A DNA stretch of 9,469 bases. It comes from an uncultured Thermomicrobiales bacterium (GTDB lineage: Bacteria; Chloroflexota; Chloroflexia; Thermomicrobiales; Thermomicrobiaceae). The DNA is taken from NCBI GenBank assembly GCA_937891245.1, contig CALAGB010000446.1, positions 1 through 9,469 on the forward strand, given 5' to 3'. Made by a program: the position numbers and the translations under genes. Under the pieces are notes generated by a model. The model was not told where the DNA came from. It did no database searches and saw only the letters and a program-made list of their open reading frames with translations. Below are positions 1 to 6,943 of the stretch, piece after piece (the first letter of the stretch is position 1; each line of letters opens with the position of its first letter).

Positions 1-760
1 CCGCGACCGGTTCCTGGGTTTCAGCGACGACGCGTGCCAGCCCGGCGTAGCGCGACGTCCCTTCGAGGTCGCGCCGTCGCACGCCCTGATAGTAGACGAT
101 GTGCGGCGTCACCTGGCCGCTCTTGCTGTCGTAGCCGAGAACCGTGAAATAGTCGGTCTTGATCATCCGTGAACAGATATTGCGCACCGTCAGGAAGAGC
201 TCTTCGAGGTCATCCGTGGTGTTCACCGCGCGGGCGATATCCGTCAGCACGGCGGCGCGTGCGAGGCGGCGCTGGCGCTGGAGTTCGAGATCTTCCGCAA
301 TCTTTTGCCAGCGGGCATCACCGGGGCGCATGTGAGCGGTCTCAAGGATGCTGGTGAGCGTCGTCCGCATGAACCGGCGCGCTGCCGGAAAGATGATCTT
401 CGCCGTCTCGTCGGAGATGTGTGCGTCGCCGCAGAAGATGCGCAACGCTTCCGGGAAGAGACTGATCGAGACAGAGGCATCACCGATCATCGCGTTCGTC
501 GGCTGGATCGAGTTCCAGAGCCGACCGAGGGCCAGTTGATGCTGTTCATCACCGCGCAGAAAGCCCGCGAAGGCGATGATCGAGCCGTGGCAGAGTTCAG
601 CCAGGATACCCGAATCAATTGGGCCTGTGCTGGGAGCGCAGGGGTTGGGTTCGGAGTCGTGCTCGATGAGGGCATGCCAGGTCGAAGCAATCTCGTCGGA
701 ATTCTTGAGGATAAACGCTGCGGCGTGCATTGCATTCGCAGGTTGAAGCTTGGCGTCCAT
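1..760 (-). CDS. GAF-domain sensor/signalling protein, N-terminal part (gene runs off the left edge)
   Basis: Reading the minus strand from ATG at 760 gives 253 open codons with no stop before the window edge, so the C-terminus is missing. Residues about 15-145 form a helix-rich region resembling the RsbRD-type N-terminal domain found on bacterial signalling proteins. Residues about 147-170 are charged and Arg/Glu/Gln-rich and look like a coiled-coil linker. From about 171 (LTDIARAVNTTDDLEELF) a GAF domain begins and continues to the edge. GAF domains bind small ligands or cofactors and usually precede a histidine kinase, cyclase or phosphatase output module, which cannot be seen here. No in-frame start exists between the upstream stop near 832 and ATG 760. 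No Shine-Dalgarno is seen; TATAAC ends four bases before the ATG. Cytoplasmic location is inferred from the absence of a signal peptide or membrane segment. GAF is fairly sure; the N-terminal domain name is tentative. Confidence 0.8.
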   Translation of the reverse strand, partial: MDAKLQPANAMHAAAFILKNSDEIASTWHALIEHDSEPNPCAPSTGPIDSGILAELCHGSIIAFAGFLRGDEQHQLALGRLWNSIQPTNAMIGDASVSISLFPEALRIFCGDAHISDETAKIIFPAARRFMRTTLTSILETAHMRPGDARWQKIAEDLELQRQRRLARAAVLTDIARAVNTTDDLEELFLTVRNICSRMIKTDYFTVLGYDSKSGQVTPHIVYYQGVRRRDLEGTSRYAGLARVVAETQEPVA

Positions 761-764
761 GCCC

Positions 765-770
765 GTTATA
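765..770 (-). promoter_or_regulatory. Possible -10 element (TATAAC) placed for a leaderless sensor transcript
   Basis: The minus strand reads TATAAC, then GGGC, then the ATG at 760. A start site about seven bases beyond this hexamer would fall at or just inside the ATG. No good -35 is visible at 16-18 bp spacing. Weak call. Confidence 0.25.
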
Positions 771-917
771 GTCCATCTGTAGAGCGAATAATCGATTGGT
801 CCCCCATTGGCCGCAAGCGACCCTTGCCCTCAGTATGTCGCAGAACAGCGAAAAGCAGCATCCGACCAGAGCACAGTACGTTGCTGTCCAAGGGTACAGG
901 TTAACTAGATATTAAAC

Positions 918-961
918 CTGCGACACCGCGCTGAACACTCTTCACAGCGCGGTTTTCGCAG
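918..961. terminator. Strong hairpin between desaturase and sensor gene
   Basis: A perfect 9-bp stem, ACCGCGCTG (925-933) with CAGCGCGGT (945-953), has an 11-base loop. Beyond a small internal loop it extends by six more pairs (918-923 with 956-961). It is the second hairpin downstream of the desaturase stop and lies before the sensor start, so it could be a backup terminator for minus-strand transcripts. A short T-run (953-956) sits on the plus-strand side, but no plus-strand gene ends here. Confidence 0.5.
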
Positions 962-979
962 TATCATCGCGGATTTCAT

Positions 980-1006
980 GCTGGGAGCCAAGGACTGGCT
1001 CCCAGC
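980..1006 (-). terminator. Probable terminator of the desaturase gene
   Basis: A perfect 11-bp inverted repeat, GCTGGGAGCCA (980-990) and TGGCTCCCAGC (996-1006), has a 5-base loop. It begins 35 bases past the desaturase stop codon. The minus strand after the stem reads ATGAAATCC, with no U-tract, so it is a hairpin-only terminator or a 3'-end stabilising structure. Confidence 0.6.
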
Positions 1007-1040
1007 GGAGGAGAGATCGCTCGCTGGGTACCGAACGCCG

Positions 1041-1904
1041 TCAATCGCCGGACGCGGGGGCGGGAGCGACGCTCGCTTTGCGTCGACGACGCTCGATCAG
1101 CTCAGGTGAGGGCATCTTGACGTTCCAGACCAACCGCAAGCGGAGCAGCAGCCGGATCAGCAGTGCGGTCAGATCGAACTGCCGCTGATTCATGCCGTGG
1201 TAGGCCATCGCTGGGAAGGCGTGATGATTGTGGTGCCATCCCTCGCCGAAGGCGAGCAGCCCGATCAACCAGTTGTTGCGGCTCTGATCTTTGATATCGA
1301 ACGGCCGGTCGCCAAACGTATGACAGACCGAATTGACCGCCCAGGTGACGTGATTGACGACGACGATGCGCACGAAGCCGCCCCAGAGGAGCCCTTCCCA
1401 ACCGGCGATCAGATAAGGAATGAGGAGCCCGAGGGCTACCCAGAGGAGGAACGTCCGATCGATCGCCAGAATCAGCCGATCGTTGAGCAGGCGCTTGCAG
1501 TAGCGTTCGCGATCGGCCGGCGGCGCCGAGAAGATCCACCCGACATGCGCATGGAAGAAGCCTTCCAGCGGCGAATGGGGATCCCCCTCTTTGTCGGAGA
1601 AGGCGTGATGCTTGAGGTGATTGGCTGCCCAGTCGATCGCCCGTCCCTGCACCGCCATCGAGGCGAGGATCAGCACGACGACTTTGACAACGGGGCCGGT
1701 TTCAAAACTTCGGTGCGTCAACATCCGGTGGAACCCGAAGGTGACGCCGATGCCGGTCGCGACATAGAGCCCGAGGAAGAGGGTGAGTTCGCGCCAACCG
1801 ATCATCTGGTTCCAGAGACTGGCGATTGCATAGACCGTCGCCAGCAAAGGGCCAACGACGAAAACGAGCAGGATTCCTTGTCGGAAAAGTTGGGCGGCAC
1901 GCAT
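1041..1904 (-). CDS. Membrane fatty acyl desaturase (acyl-CoA delta-9 desaturase family)
   Basis: The 287-residue protein carries the three histidine clusters of the membrane-bound di-iron desaturases: HRMLTH (59-64), HLKHH (96-100) and HHNHH (224-228). It also has the family features NSVCHTFGDRPF (191-202) and EGWHHNHHAFP. Hydrophobic segments near residues 10-31, 38-58, 72-86, 150-167 and 171-190 fit a multi-pass inner-membrane enzyme with its histidines on the cytoplasmic face. By family knowledge it inserts a cis double bond into a saturated acyl chain, probably at delta-9, using O2 and an electron donor not encoded here. Length is normal for bacterial members. It lies 83 bp downstream of the helicase on the same strand, with a hairpin between them. 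ATG 1904 has only a weak SD-like AGTAGG. A small hairpin (GCCTG/CAGGC, 1921-1935) lies in the leader. Family is certain; regiospecificity is inferred. Confidence 0.95.
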   Translation of the reverse strand: MRAAQLFRQGILLVFVVGPLLATVYAIASLWNQMIGWRELTLFLGLYVATGIGVTFGFHRMLTHRSFETGPVVKVVVLILASMAVQGRAIDWAANHLKHHAFSDKEGDPHSPLEGFFHAHVGWIFSAPPADRERYCKRLLNDRLILAIDRTFLLWVALGLLIPYLIAGWEGLLWGGFVRIVVVNHVTWAVNSVCHTFGDRPFDIKDQSRNNWLIGLLAFGEGWHHNHHAFPAMAYHGMNQRQFDLTALLIRLLLRLRLVWNVKMPSPELIERRRRKASVAPAPASGD

Positions 1905-1942
1905 ATATGGCCTACTTTCTGCCTGTTGCCCAGGCGGGGATA

Positions 1943-1971
1943 AGGCTCCGCGCCCACGGTGCGCGGAGCCT
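1943..1971 (-). terminator. Probable terminator of the helicase gene
   Basis: A perfect 11-bp stem, AGGCTCCGCGC (1943-1953) with GCGCGGAGCCT (1961-1971), has a 7-base loop and begins 16 bases past the helicase stop. The minus-strand sequence after it is TATCCCC, so there is no U-tract. Some readthrough into the desaturase is possible. Confidence 0.65.
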
Positions 1972-1987
1972 CGGTCTCGCGAAAGTG

Positions 1988-3505
1988 TTAGTTGCGTGTC
2001 GCGGCGGTCCGTTGCGGTCGTCGCCGGGCGCGATGGCAGTCATCGCAGTAGACCGGCCGGGTGGGATCGGGGCTAAACGGAACCTCGGCTCGCTTACCAC
2101 AGGCCGAGCAGACGATTGACGTCCGTTGCGTCGGTTCCGCCGATCGTCCACTGAGCGGTCGATTGTTCGAGCGGTTGGATGTCCCGCCGCCTACCGGTGC
2201 GTGCCGGGCGCGGGTTGAGCGCGTTGCCGTTGTGTCGCCACCGGCGCGCGGCGCGCTGGCGGCCGGTGCCAGGGGGCGACGTGGCGCGTCGGCGCCCGAA
2301 CGCTCCACCGGGGTGGAGACGTGCCCATCGAAGTCGAGCGCGGCCTGGGCGCCGCGCCAGCTGACGCGCGGAATTTGATGGCCGAGCGAGCGAGCGAGTT
2401 CGCGCCACTTCGCGGCGTCCTGCGGCGCGAGCAGTGTGATCGCGTGTCCTTCGCGACCCATCCGCCCCGTCCGACCGACGCGGTGCGTCAGGAGTTCCGG
2501 TGATTCGGGCAGATCGAGGTTGATCACCTGATCGACCGAGGTAATGTCAATACCACGCGCCGCGACGTTTGTCGCCACCAGAATCTGAATCTCACCGTCG
2601 CGGAACTGCTGCATGACCCGATCGCGCGCGTTCTGCGATAGGTTCCCCTGCAGCGCACCGACCGGGAATCCCTCTTGCTCCAGCTTACGCGCCAGCTTTT
2701 TGACGCCGTGCTTGGTGCGGCCGAAGATGATGATCGAGCCGTCGCCACGTAGATCGAGCAGACCGCGAAGCGCGGACAGTTTGTCGTCATCCGGCAGGTC
2801 GAAAGCGACGTGCGTTGTCGCCGGGTCGTTCTCTTTGCCGTGATCGACTTCCACCGTGATCGCCCGGCGCAGGTGCTTATTGGCGGTTTGCGCGACCCAC
2901 TCGGGAACGGTCGCGGAGAAGAGTGCCGTCTGCCGCTCGCGCGGCGTATGGGACAGAATCCGCTCGACATCGGGCGCGAAGCCGCGATCGAGCATCTCAT
3001 CTGCTTCATCGAGCACCAGAAAACGGACCGATTCGAGGTGCAAGTCGCCACGATTGATCAGGTCGAGAATGCGCCCCGGTGTCCCGATGACGACCTGAGC
3101 GCCTCGGCGCAGTGCCGCGATTTGCGGCCCGGCTGCTCGCCCACCAAAGATCGTGGTTGAGCGCAGGGCGCGGTCGCCATTCAACTGATCGAGCACCTGC
3201 TCGATCTGCACCGCTAGCTCACGCGTCGGCGTGAGAACCAGAACCTGCACCTCGGCGCGCCTCGGATCGACAAGTTCGACGGCCGGGATCAGGAAGGCAA
3301 GTGTCTTGCCGGAGCCGGTGCGGGCCTGGCCAATCACATCGCGTCCGGCGAGCAGATGCGGCAGCGCGGCCGACTGAATCGGTGTTGGGGTAATGATCTC
3401 CATTCGCCGAAGTGCCTCGGTCGTCGCCGGGCGAATCGGCAGGTTGGAAAAGGAGCCCGCATCAAACGCGGTACTCGAAATCGGCTTGGTTAGGGTCTGA
3501 GACAA
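1988..3505 (-). CDS. DEAD-box ATP-dependent RNA helicase with C-terminal CxxC-x17-CxxC zinc ribbon
   Basis: From TTG 3505 the protein has 505 residues. It contains the complete DEAD-box set: Q motif (TPTPIQ, about 39-44), Walker A ARTGSGKT (61-68), PTRELA (93-98), TPGR (142-145), DEAD (166-169), SAT (197-199) and HRVGRTGR (341-348). It should unwind RNA duplexes with ATP in ribosome assembly, mRNA decay or cold adaptation. After the core comes a Pro/Ala/Arg/Ser-rich, probably disordered linker (about 392-462), then four cysteines (466, 469, 487, 490) with 17 residues between the pairs, a compact zinc-ribbon pattern, and a basic tail. TTG 3505 is preferred because GAGAGGGA (3520-3513) lies seven bases upstream and the N-terminus MSQTLTKPIS looks natural. 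An upstream in-frame GTG at 3544 (518 residues) has no Shine-Dalgarno. It belongs to the general RhlE/CshA/DeaD-like group; I do not assign a specific symbol. Confidence 0.95.
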   Translation of the reverse strand: MSQTLTKPISSTAFDAGSFSNLPIRPATTEALRRMEIITPTPIQSAALPHLLAGRDVIGQARTGSGKTLAFLIPAVELVDPRRAEVQVLVLTPTRELAVQIEQVLDQLNGDRALRSTTIFGGRAAGPQIAALRRGAQVVIGTPGRILDLINRGDLHLESVRFLVLDEADEMLDRGFAPDVERILSHTPRERQTALFSATVPEWVAQTANKHLRRAITVEVDHGKENDPATTHVAFDLPDDDKLSALRGLLDLRGDGSIIIFGRTKHGVKKLARKLEQEGFPVGALQGNLSQNARDRVMQQFRDGEIQILVATNVAARGIDITSVDQVINLDLPESPELLTHRVGRTGRMGREGHAITLLAPQDAAKWRELARSLGHQIPRVSWRGAQAALDFDGHVSTPVERSGADAPRRPLAPAASAPRAGGDTTATRSTRARHAPVGGGTSNRSNNRPLSGRSAEPTQRTSIVCSACGKRAEVPFSPDPTRPVYCDDCHRARRRPQRTAATRN

Positions 3506-3512
3506 AAAGAAA

Positions 3513-3520
3513 TCCCTCTC
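3513..3520 (-). promoter_or_regulatory. Ribosome binding site that decides the helicase start
   Basis: The minus strand reads GAGAGGGA, then seven bases (TTTCTTT), then TTG at 3505. No comparable purine tract precedes the longer GTG start at 3544. Confidence 0.65.
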
Positions 3521-3552
3521 AACGCGCGGCGATACAAGGTCCACCAGGGAAC

Positions 3553-3579
3553 CGTCGAGCTGGCTAGTACGGCTCGACG
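3553..3579 (-). promoter_or_regulatory. Hairpin in the helicase leader
   Basis: A perfect 8-bp inverted repeat, CGTCGAGC (3553-3560) and GCTCGACG (3572-3579), has an 11-base loop. It lies 33 bases upstream of the helicase ribosome binding site and could act in translational or attenuation control. Confidence 0.45.
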
Positions 3580-3655
3580 ACCCCTCGCCGCGATCGGAGG
3601 GTACATTGGCGTACTACATACATGGGGATTTCGAACCCCCACGCATCCCTTAAGA

Positions 3656-3697
3656 CCTGGGAATTCTACCATAATGGGCGATACGCGGAATCCCAGG
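3656..3697. repeat. Imperfect inverted repeat upstream of the helicase
   Basis: CCTGGGAATTC (3656-3666) can pair with GAATCCCAGG (3688-3697) with one bulged A. It overlaps the candidate extended -10 element, so it may be an operator-like DNA element rather than an RNA hairpin. Confidence 0.4.
3663..3671 (-). promoter_or_regulatory. Candidate extended -10 promoter of the helicase (TGGTAGAAT)
   Basis: The minus strand reads TGGTAGAAT, a TGn extension plus a hexamer matching TATAAT at five of six positions. No -35 match is visible at 17 bp, which extended -10 promoters can tolerate. A start near 3656 would give a leader of about 150 bases. A competing reading of this stretch as tRNA-like is given in the findings. 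Confidence 0.35.
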
Positions 3698-3715
3698 GTC
3701 GTCACCGGCCCACCG

Positions 3716-3756
3716 GCCGGGAGGGGGCCCTGGGGAATACCGCGCTCCCTCCCGGC
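3716..3756. terminator. Strong hairpin immediately after the Kelch gene
   Basis: The 10-bp perfect stem GCCGGGAGGG (3716-3725) with CCCTCCCGGC (3747-3756) extends inward to 13 pairs (3726-3728 with 3744-3746, one G-T pair). It begins 10 bases past the Kelch gene stop, so it probably ends that minus-strand transcript. The T-rich run TTCTTGGTTTTT (3757-3768) is on the plus-strand side. The canonical stem-plus-U-tract therefore reads plus-ward, and the element could also stop antisense transcription. Confidence 0.6.
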
Positions 3757-3766
3757 TTCTTGGTTT

Positions 3767-6700
3767 TTACAGCTCGCCCGCTAGTTCAACCAGCAGCCGC
3801 ACCTCGTCCGCTGTCAGGCTGCGACCGCTTTGGGCGGTCACCAGCAGCGTATAGCTGTTGAGTGCCGACGTCTTCATACGCTGGTTGTGCATCGCTTCGG
3901 CCCACTCCACAAGTCGCAGCGGCGCGCAGAGCTGATTCGCCAGGCGCTGGTTATTGACCATTTCGCCGGTGAGCGTACAGAGATCATCGGCTGAGATACC
4001 GATCGTGAACGTGACACTTCCCTGACCGACGTTGCCGGCCAGGTCGATCGCGCTGGCGCTGATCGTATGCGTACCAGTGCTGAACTGATAGGCCGGTTCA
4101 TCGATATCCTGGCAGGTCGTGCTTGCCACTCCAGAGAGCGTATCGCCGGCGTTGCAACTGATCGTTATGTGATCGGTGATGGCGTAGCTCGATTGATTCC
4201 CGCTATAAGTGATGACCGGCGGCGTTTTGTCGATCCAGATTTGTTGGGATTGTGAGACCTCGATGTTTCCGGCGCCATCCGTACTCCAGAACGTGATCGT
4301 GTGCTGCCCGTCGGTCGATACGTCAAACGGCGCGTCGTAGGTTAGCGGGTTCTTTCCATCGATCGCGTAGGAGATCGTCGAGACGTTCGATCCGCCTTGA
4401 TCGCCGGCACTCAATGTGACCGTGACCGTTTGATTGGTCCAACTCACCCAACTGTAGGGGCCAGACGTTGTCGAGGCGCCGGCGCTGGTCACCGGCGCCG
4501 TCTTATCGATGTTGACGCCGGTGAAGCTGGTGCTGGCACTGTTTCCGACGTTGTCGGTCGCACTGCCACTGGCGGCTTGGTTCCCACCCTCGGCGGCGAT
4601 CGTTACCGGATCGCCGCACGTCGCAACTCCGGAACCGCCGTCGCTGCATTCGAATGTGACGATGACGTCGTGATTGGTCCAGTCGCCGGCGGCATACAGT
4701 TCCCCGTTGCTGCTGGCGCTGCTGGTGATCGTCGGCCCCTTCTTGTCGACCTTGTTGCCGGTGACCGGCCCGGCCGTCACGCAGCGGTCGGCGGCGTCAC
4801 AGACCTGGTGGGTGCCGGTGTAGGCATTATTCGTTTCGGTGTTGGAGAGGACTGCTGTCGATAGCGTGAAACCAGCATCGTCGCTCTTCTTGAGACCGGA
4901 CAGCGCGTCGCTTGCCGAGCACGAGATCGAGACATCATCACCATGCCAGGCGCCATCAGCCGGATCGCAGCTCACCGTGGGATCGGTCAGGTCGATCTTG
5001 ATATTGGTAATGTGGATGGTGTAGCTGTTACCGGCGTTATCGGTGGTGGTGAAGCTACCCTTCTGACCGGTTCCTTCGGTGTCGAACGTCCTGCTCGGGC
5101 AACTGGCGATGCCGGAACCGGCGGCGCTATCGACCAGCAGCGGATCGTTGCAGGTCAGCACAACCGTCACTGCCTGGTTGAACCATGCGGACGTGTTCGG
5201 CCTGATCGTCTGCCCGCTGCCATTCTCGGACGAGGGCGTTGCCGTAGGAGCGGTCTTGTCGATCTTGATAATGAAGGTGTGATGCGTTTCGTCGTTTCCC
5301 ACCTTGTCGACGCCCCAGTAGGTGAGCTGGTAATACCCTTCGGTGCTGAACGCGATCGGACTTGAATAGGTCTGGGTGCCACCGTTGTCGACGGTGTAGC
5401 TGATGTGATCGACGCCCGATTCGGCGTCGGATGCAGACAGCGTCACGGTGACGTTCTGGTTGGTCCAATCGTCGGAGCTATAGGAGAACGTATCGGCGGT
5501 CTTCGCGCTGACGGTGGTGGTTGGCGCGGTCGCGTCGATCTTGACTATAGCGCTCTTCGCGGATTCGAGATTGCCGATGGCGTCGGTGCTCCAGTAGTTG
5601 ATCGTATGGTTCCCGCTGCCGCTCACGGTGAACGGCGCGGAATACGTCTTCGTGTCGCCGCCATCGATCGTGTAGGACGTCCTGGCGACGCCTGCGCCGG
5701 AGTCGGTGGCTGCGAGCGTGATCGTAACTGTCTGCCCTGTCCAGTCGCCGAATGTGTAGATCGTATTGTCGGCATTCTTCGCACTTGCGTTCGTCTCTGG
5801 AGCGGTCTGGTCGCTCGTATCGAGTTTGTAGATCGTATCGAGCGTGCGGGACGAGGTCGTGACGGCGTAGATGTTTCCATCCGGACCGGTGAATGCGCTA
5901 ACCCGAAAGTCGTCGCCAGGCATCTGCTCCGCCACCGGCGTCCAAACGTCCTGCACCGGGTCATAGACTTCGGCGGAGGGTTCGGTGCTATCCGAATAGA
6001 ACCCGCCGATCGCGTAGAGGTGGTTTCCGACGAAGGTCGCGCCGAGTTGCGTGCGCTCGCTGTTCATCGGCGTGCCGGTACTCCAGCTGTCGGTATCGAT
6101 GTCATAAATGAATACGGTGATCCCGTCGCCGGCCGCCCCGGTGAGGTATCCGCCAAGGAGGTAGATCTTGTGCCCGGTCGGGTCGGTAACCGCGGCTGCG
6201 GATCCGCGTCCAGATGGCAGGTCCGCGCCATCCGACCAGGTGTCGGTGTTCGGGTCATAAATTTCCAGGCTTTCGCGAGGAAGCCCGACGCCGCCGAATA
6301 CATACAGCTTGCCGTCATAGCCGACCGCTGCCGCCGGGAAATCCCGTGCCTGCTGCATCGCGGGACCGGTGCTCCAGCTATTGCTCGCGATGTCATAAAT
6401 CTCAAAGGTACTGACGTCGCCCACGTAGTAGTCATCTCCGCCGACCAGATAGATCTTGCCGTTGCCGGCCGCCACGCCGGTGTGCCAGCGGCGCGATGGC
6501 GTGGGAGCCAGGGTCTTTGAGGCGCAGCCGGTCGTGGCCGGGTCGTCGGTCGAGCACGTCCAGACGCCCGTCGTCAGATCGTACGCTTCGACGATCTCGC
6601 GGTAGCCATCGGTGATCGACACGCCGTCGTCGTTGTAGCCGCCGATCGTGTAGATCGTGTTGCCCACCTGCACGACCGCCATCGCTTCGCGCGCAAACGG

Positions 6701-6820
6701 CACGGTCGTTTCGGTTGACCAGAGCGAAGCGGCACCGGCGCTGCTGCTCAACAGCGAACCGAGACTTGCCAGGAGTGCCGTGATAATAACCAGTTTGATA
6801 CCGTGGTGAACGAGGCGCAT
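3767..6820 (-). CDS. Large secreted Kelch beta-propeller protein with seven Ig-like repeats
   Basis: The 1017-residue protein begins with a Sec-type signal peptide (hydrophobic 8-24, likely cleavage near AGA at 28-30). Residues about 34-335 form a Kelch propeller of about six blades, with the strand-GG signature IYTIGGY (56-62), IYLVGGD, LYVFGGV, IYLLGGY and LYAIGGF; the last blade (IYAVTTS, 317-323) has lost the Gly pair. Residues about 339-940 hold seven tandem beta-sandwich units, each joined by a connector like IKIDKTAPT. Units 1, 2 and 6 share SYTIDGG...YWSTDAIGN and lack cysteine, resembling OmpL47-type/chitobiase C-terminal modules. Units 3, 4, 5 and 7 carry cysteine pairs suited to disulfides. 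The last 70 residues, ending QSGRSLTADEVRLLVELAGEL, resemble a FIMAH-type C-terminal module. No membrane anchor or sortase signal is seen. A role in extracellular binding or adhesion is inferred; no catalytic motif is recognised. ATG 6820 has GGGAGG 11 bases upstream. Confidence 0.92.
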   Translation of the reverse strand: MRLVHHGIKLVIITALLASLGSLLSSSAGAASLWSTETTVPFAREAMAVVQVGNTIYTIGGYNDDGVSITDGYREIVEAYDLTTGVWTCSTDDPATTGCASKTLAPTPSRRWHTGVAAGNGKIYLVGGDDYYVGDVSTFEIYDIASNSWSTGPAMQQARDFPAAAVGYDGKLYVFGGVGLPRESLEIYDPNTDTWSDGADLPSGRGSAAAVTDPTGHKIYLLGGYLTGAAGDGITVFIYDIDTDSWSTGTPMNSERTQLGATFVGNHLYAIGGFYSDSTEPSAEVYDPVQDVWTPVAEQMPGDDFRVSAFTGPDGNIYAVTTSSRTLDTIYKLDTSDQTAPETNASAKNADNTIYTFGDWTGQTVTITLAATDSGAGVARTSYTIDGGDTKTYSAPFTVSGSGNHTINYWSTDAIGNLESAKSAIVKIDATAPTTTVSAKTADTFSYSSDDWTNQNVTVTLSASDAESGVDHISYTVDNGGTQTYSSPIAFSTEGYYQLTYWGVDKVGNDETHHTFIIKIDKTAPTATPSSENGSGQTIRPNTSAWFNQAVTVVLTCNDPLLVDSAAGSGIASCPSRTFDTEGTGQKGSFTTTDNAGNSYTIHITNIKIDLTDPTVSCDPADGAWHGDDVSISCSASDALSGLKKSDDAGFTLSTAVLSNTETNNAYTGTHQVCDAADRCVTAGPVTGNKVDKKGPTITSSASSNGELYAAGDWTNHDVIVTFECSDGGSGVATCGDPVTIAAEGGNQAASGSATDNVGNSASTSFTGVNIDKTAPVTSAGASTTSGPYSWVSWTNQTVTVTLSAGDQGGSNVSTISYAIDGKNPLTYDAPFDVSTDGQHTITFWSTDGAGNIEVSQSQQIWIDKTPPVITYSGNQSSYAITDHITISCNAGDTLSGVASTTCQDIDEPAYQFSTGTHTISASAIDLAGNVGQGSVTFTIGISADDLCTLTGEMVNNQRLANQLCAPLRLVEWAEAMHNQRMKTSALNSYTLLVTAQSGRSLTADEVRLLVELAGEL
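4001..5806 (-). repeat. Seven tandem Ig-like units encoded in the Kelch gene
   Basis: Protein residues 339-940 divide into seven units of about 70-95 residues with recurring landmarks: a start like GDWTNQxVTVTLxxxD, a middle GxxxxSYxxDG or a Cys-containing variant, DxxGN, then IDKTAPT. The DNA repeats are diverged; only short shared strings such as TGATTGGTCCA (coding WTNQ on the other strand) survive. This indicates old duplications rather than recent copying. Confidence 0.8.
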
Positions 6821-6930
6821 GACGCTCGTTGCCTCCCATGCGAGGGGCCCGCGATCGCCGCACTCGATTGAGCGTCAAACGTGCTGAACCCGCGACGTGC
6901 CGTCGTGTGTGTCCCACCAGCAGAGGAAAA

Positions 6931-6942
6931 TCCGTATACGGA
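6931..6942. promoter_or_regulatory. Perfect 12-bp palindrome, candidate operator
   Basis: TCCGTATACGGA equals its own reverse complement. It lies in the 230-bp region between the divergent Kelch and propeller genes, one base downstream of a candidate minus-strand -10, so it would cover the transcription start. A second nested dyad, GGACA-N9-TGTCC (6940-6958), overlaps it and the -10. Confidence 0.45.
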
Positions 6943-6943
6943 C

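Noticed and set aside
305..904. 199-codon open frame on the plus strand opposite the sensor gene
   Set aside because: The opposite strand has a clear GAF-type protein with a coherent reading frame; the plus-strand product has no recognisable features and crosses the intergenic region.
1197..1943. 248-codon open frame on the plus strand, antisense to the desaturase
   Set aside because: It mirrors the desaturase codons, is highly charged, shows no domain, and runs through the helicase terminator hairpin.
3590..3700. A functional tRNA gene on the minus strand
   Set aside because: The T-arm-like piece has a poor closing pair, the acceptor arms do not match, the anticodon stem is incomplete and no CCA follows; kept only as a possible relic.
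4001..5806. CRISPR array or recent DNA tandem repeat
   Set aside because: The periodicity is at protein level, in coding frame, with diverged DNA and variable unit length; no direct repeats with uniform spacers exist.
5405..6520. 371-codon open frame on the plus strand, antisense to the Kelch gene
   Set aside because: Its translation is Arg/Gly/Val-rich with no recognisable domain, and it is exactly antisense to well-supported Kelch and Ig-like coding sequence. Long antisense frames are common in GC-rich genes.
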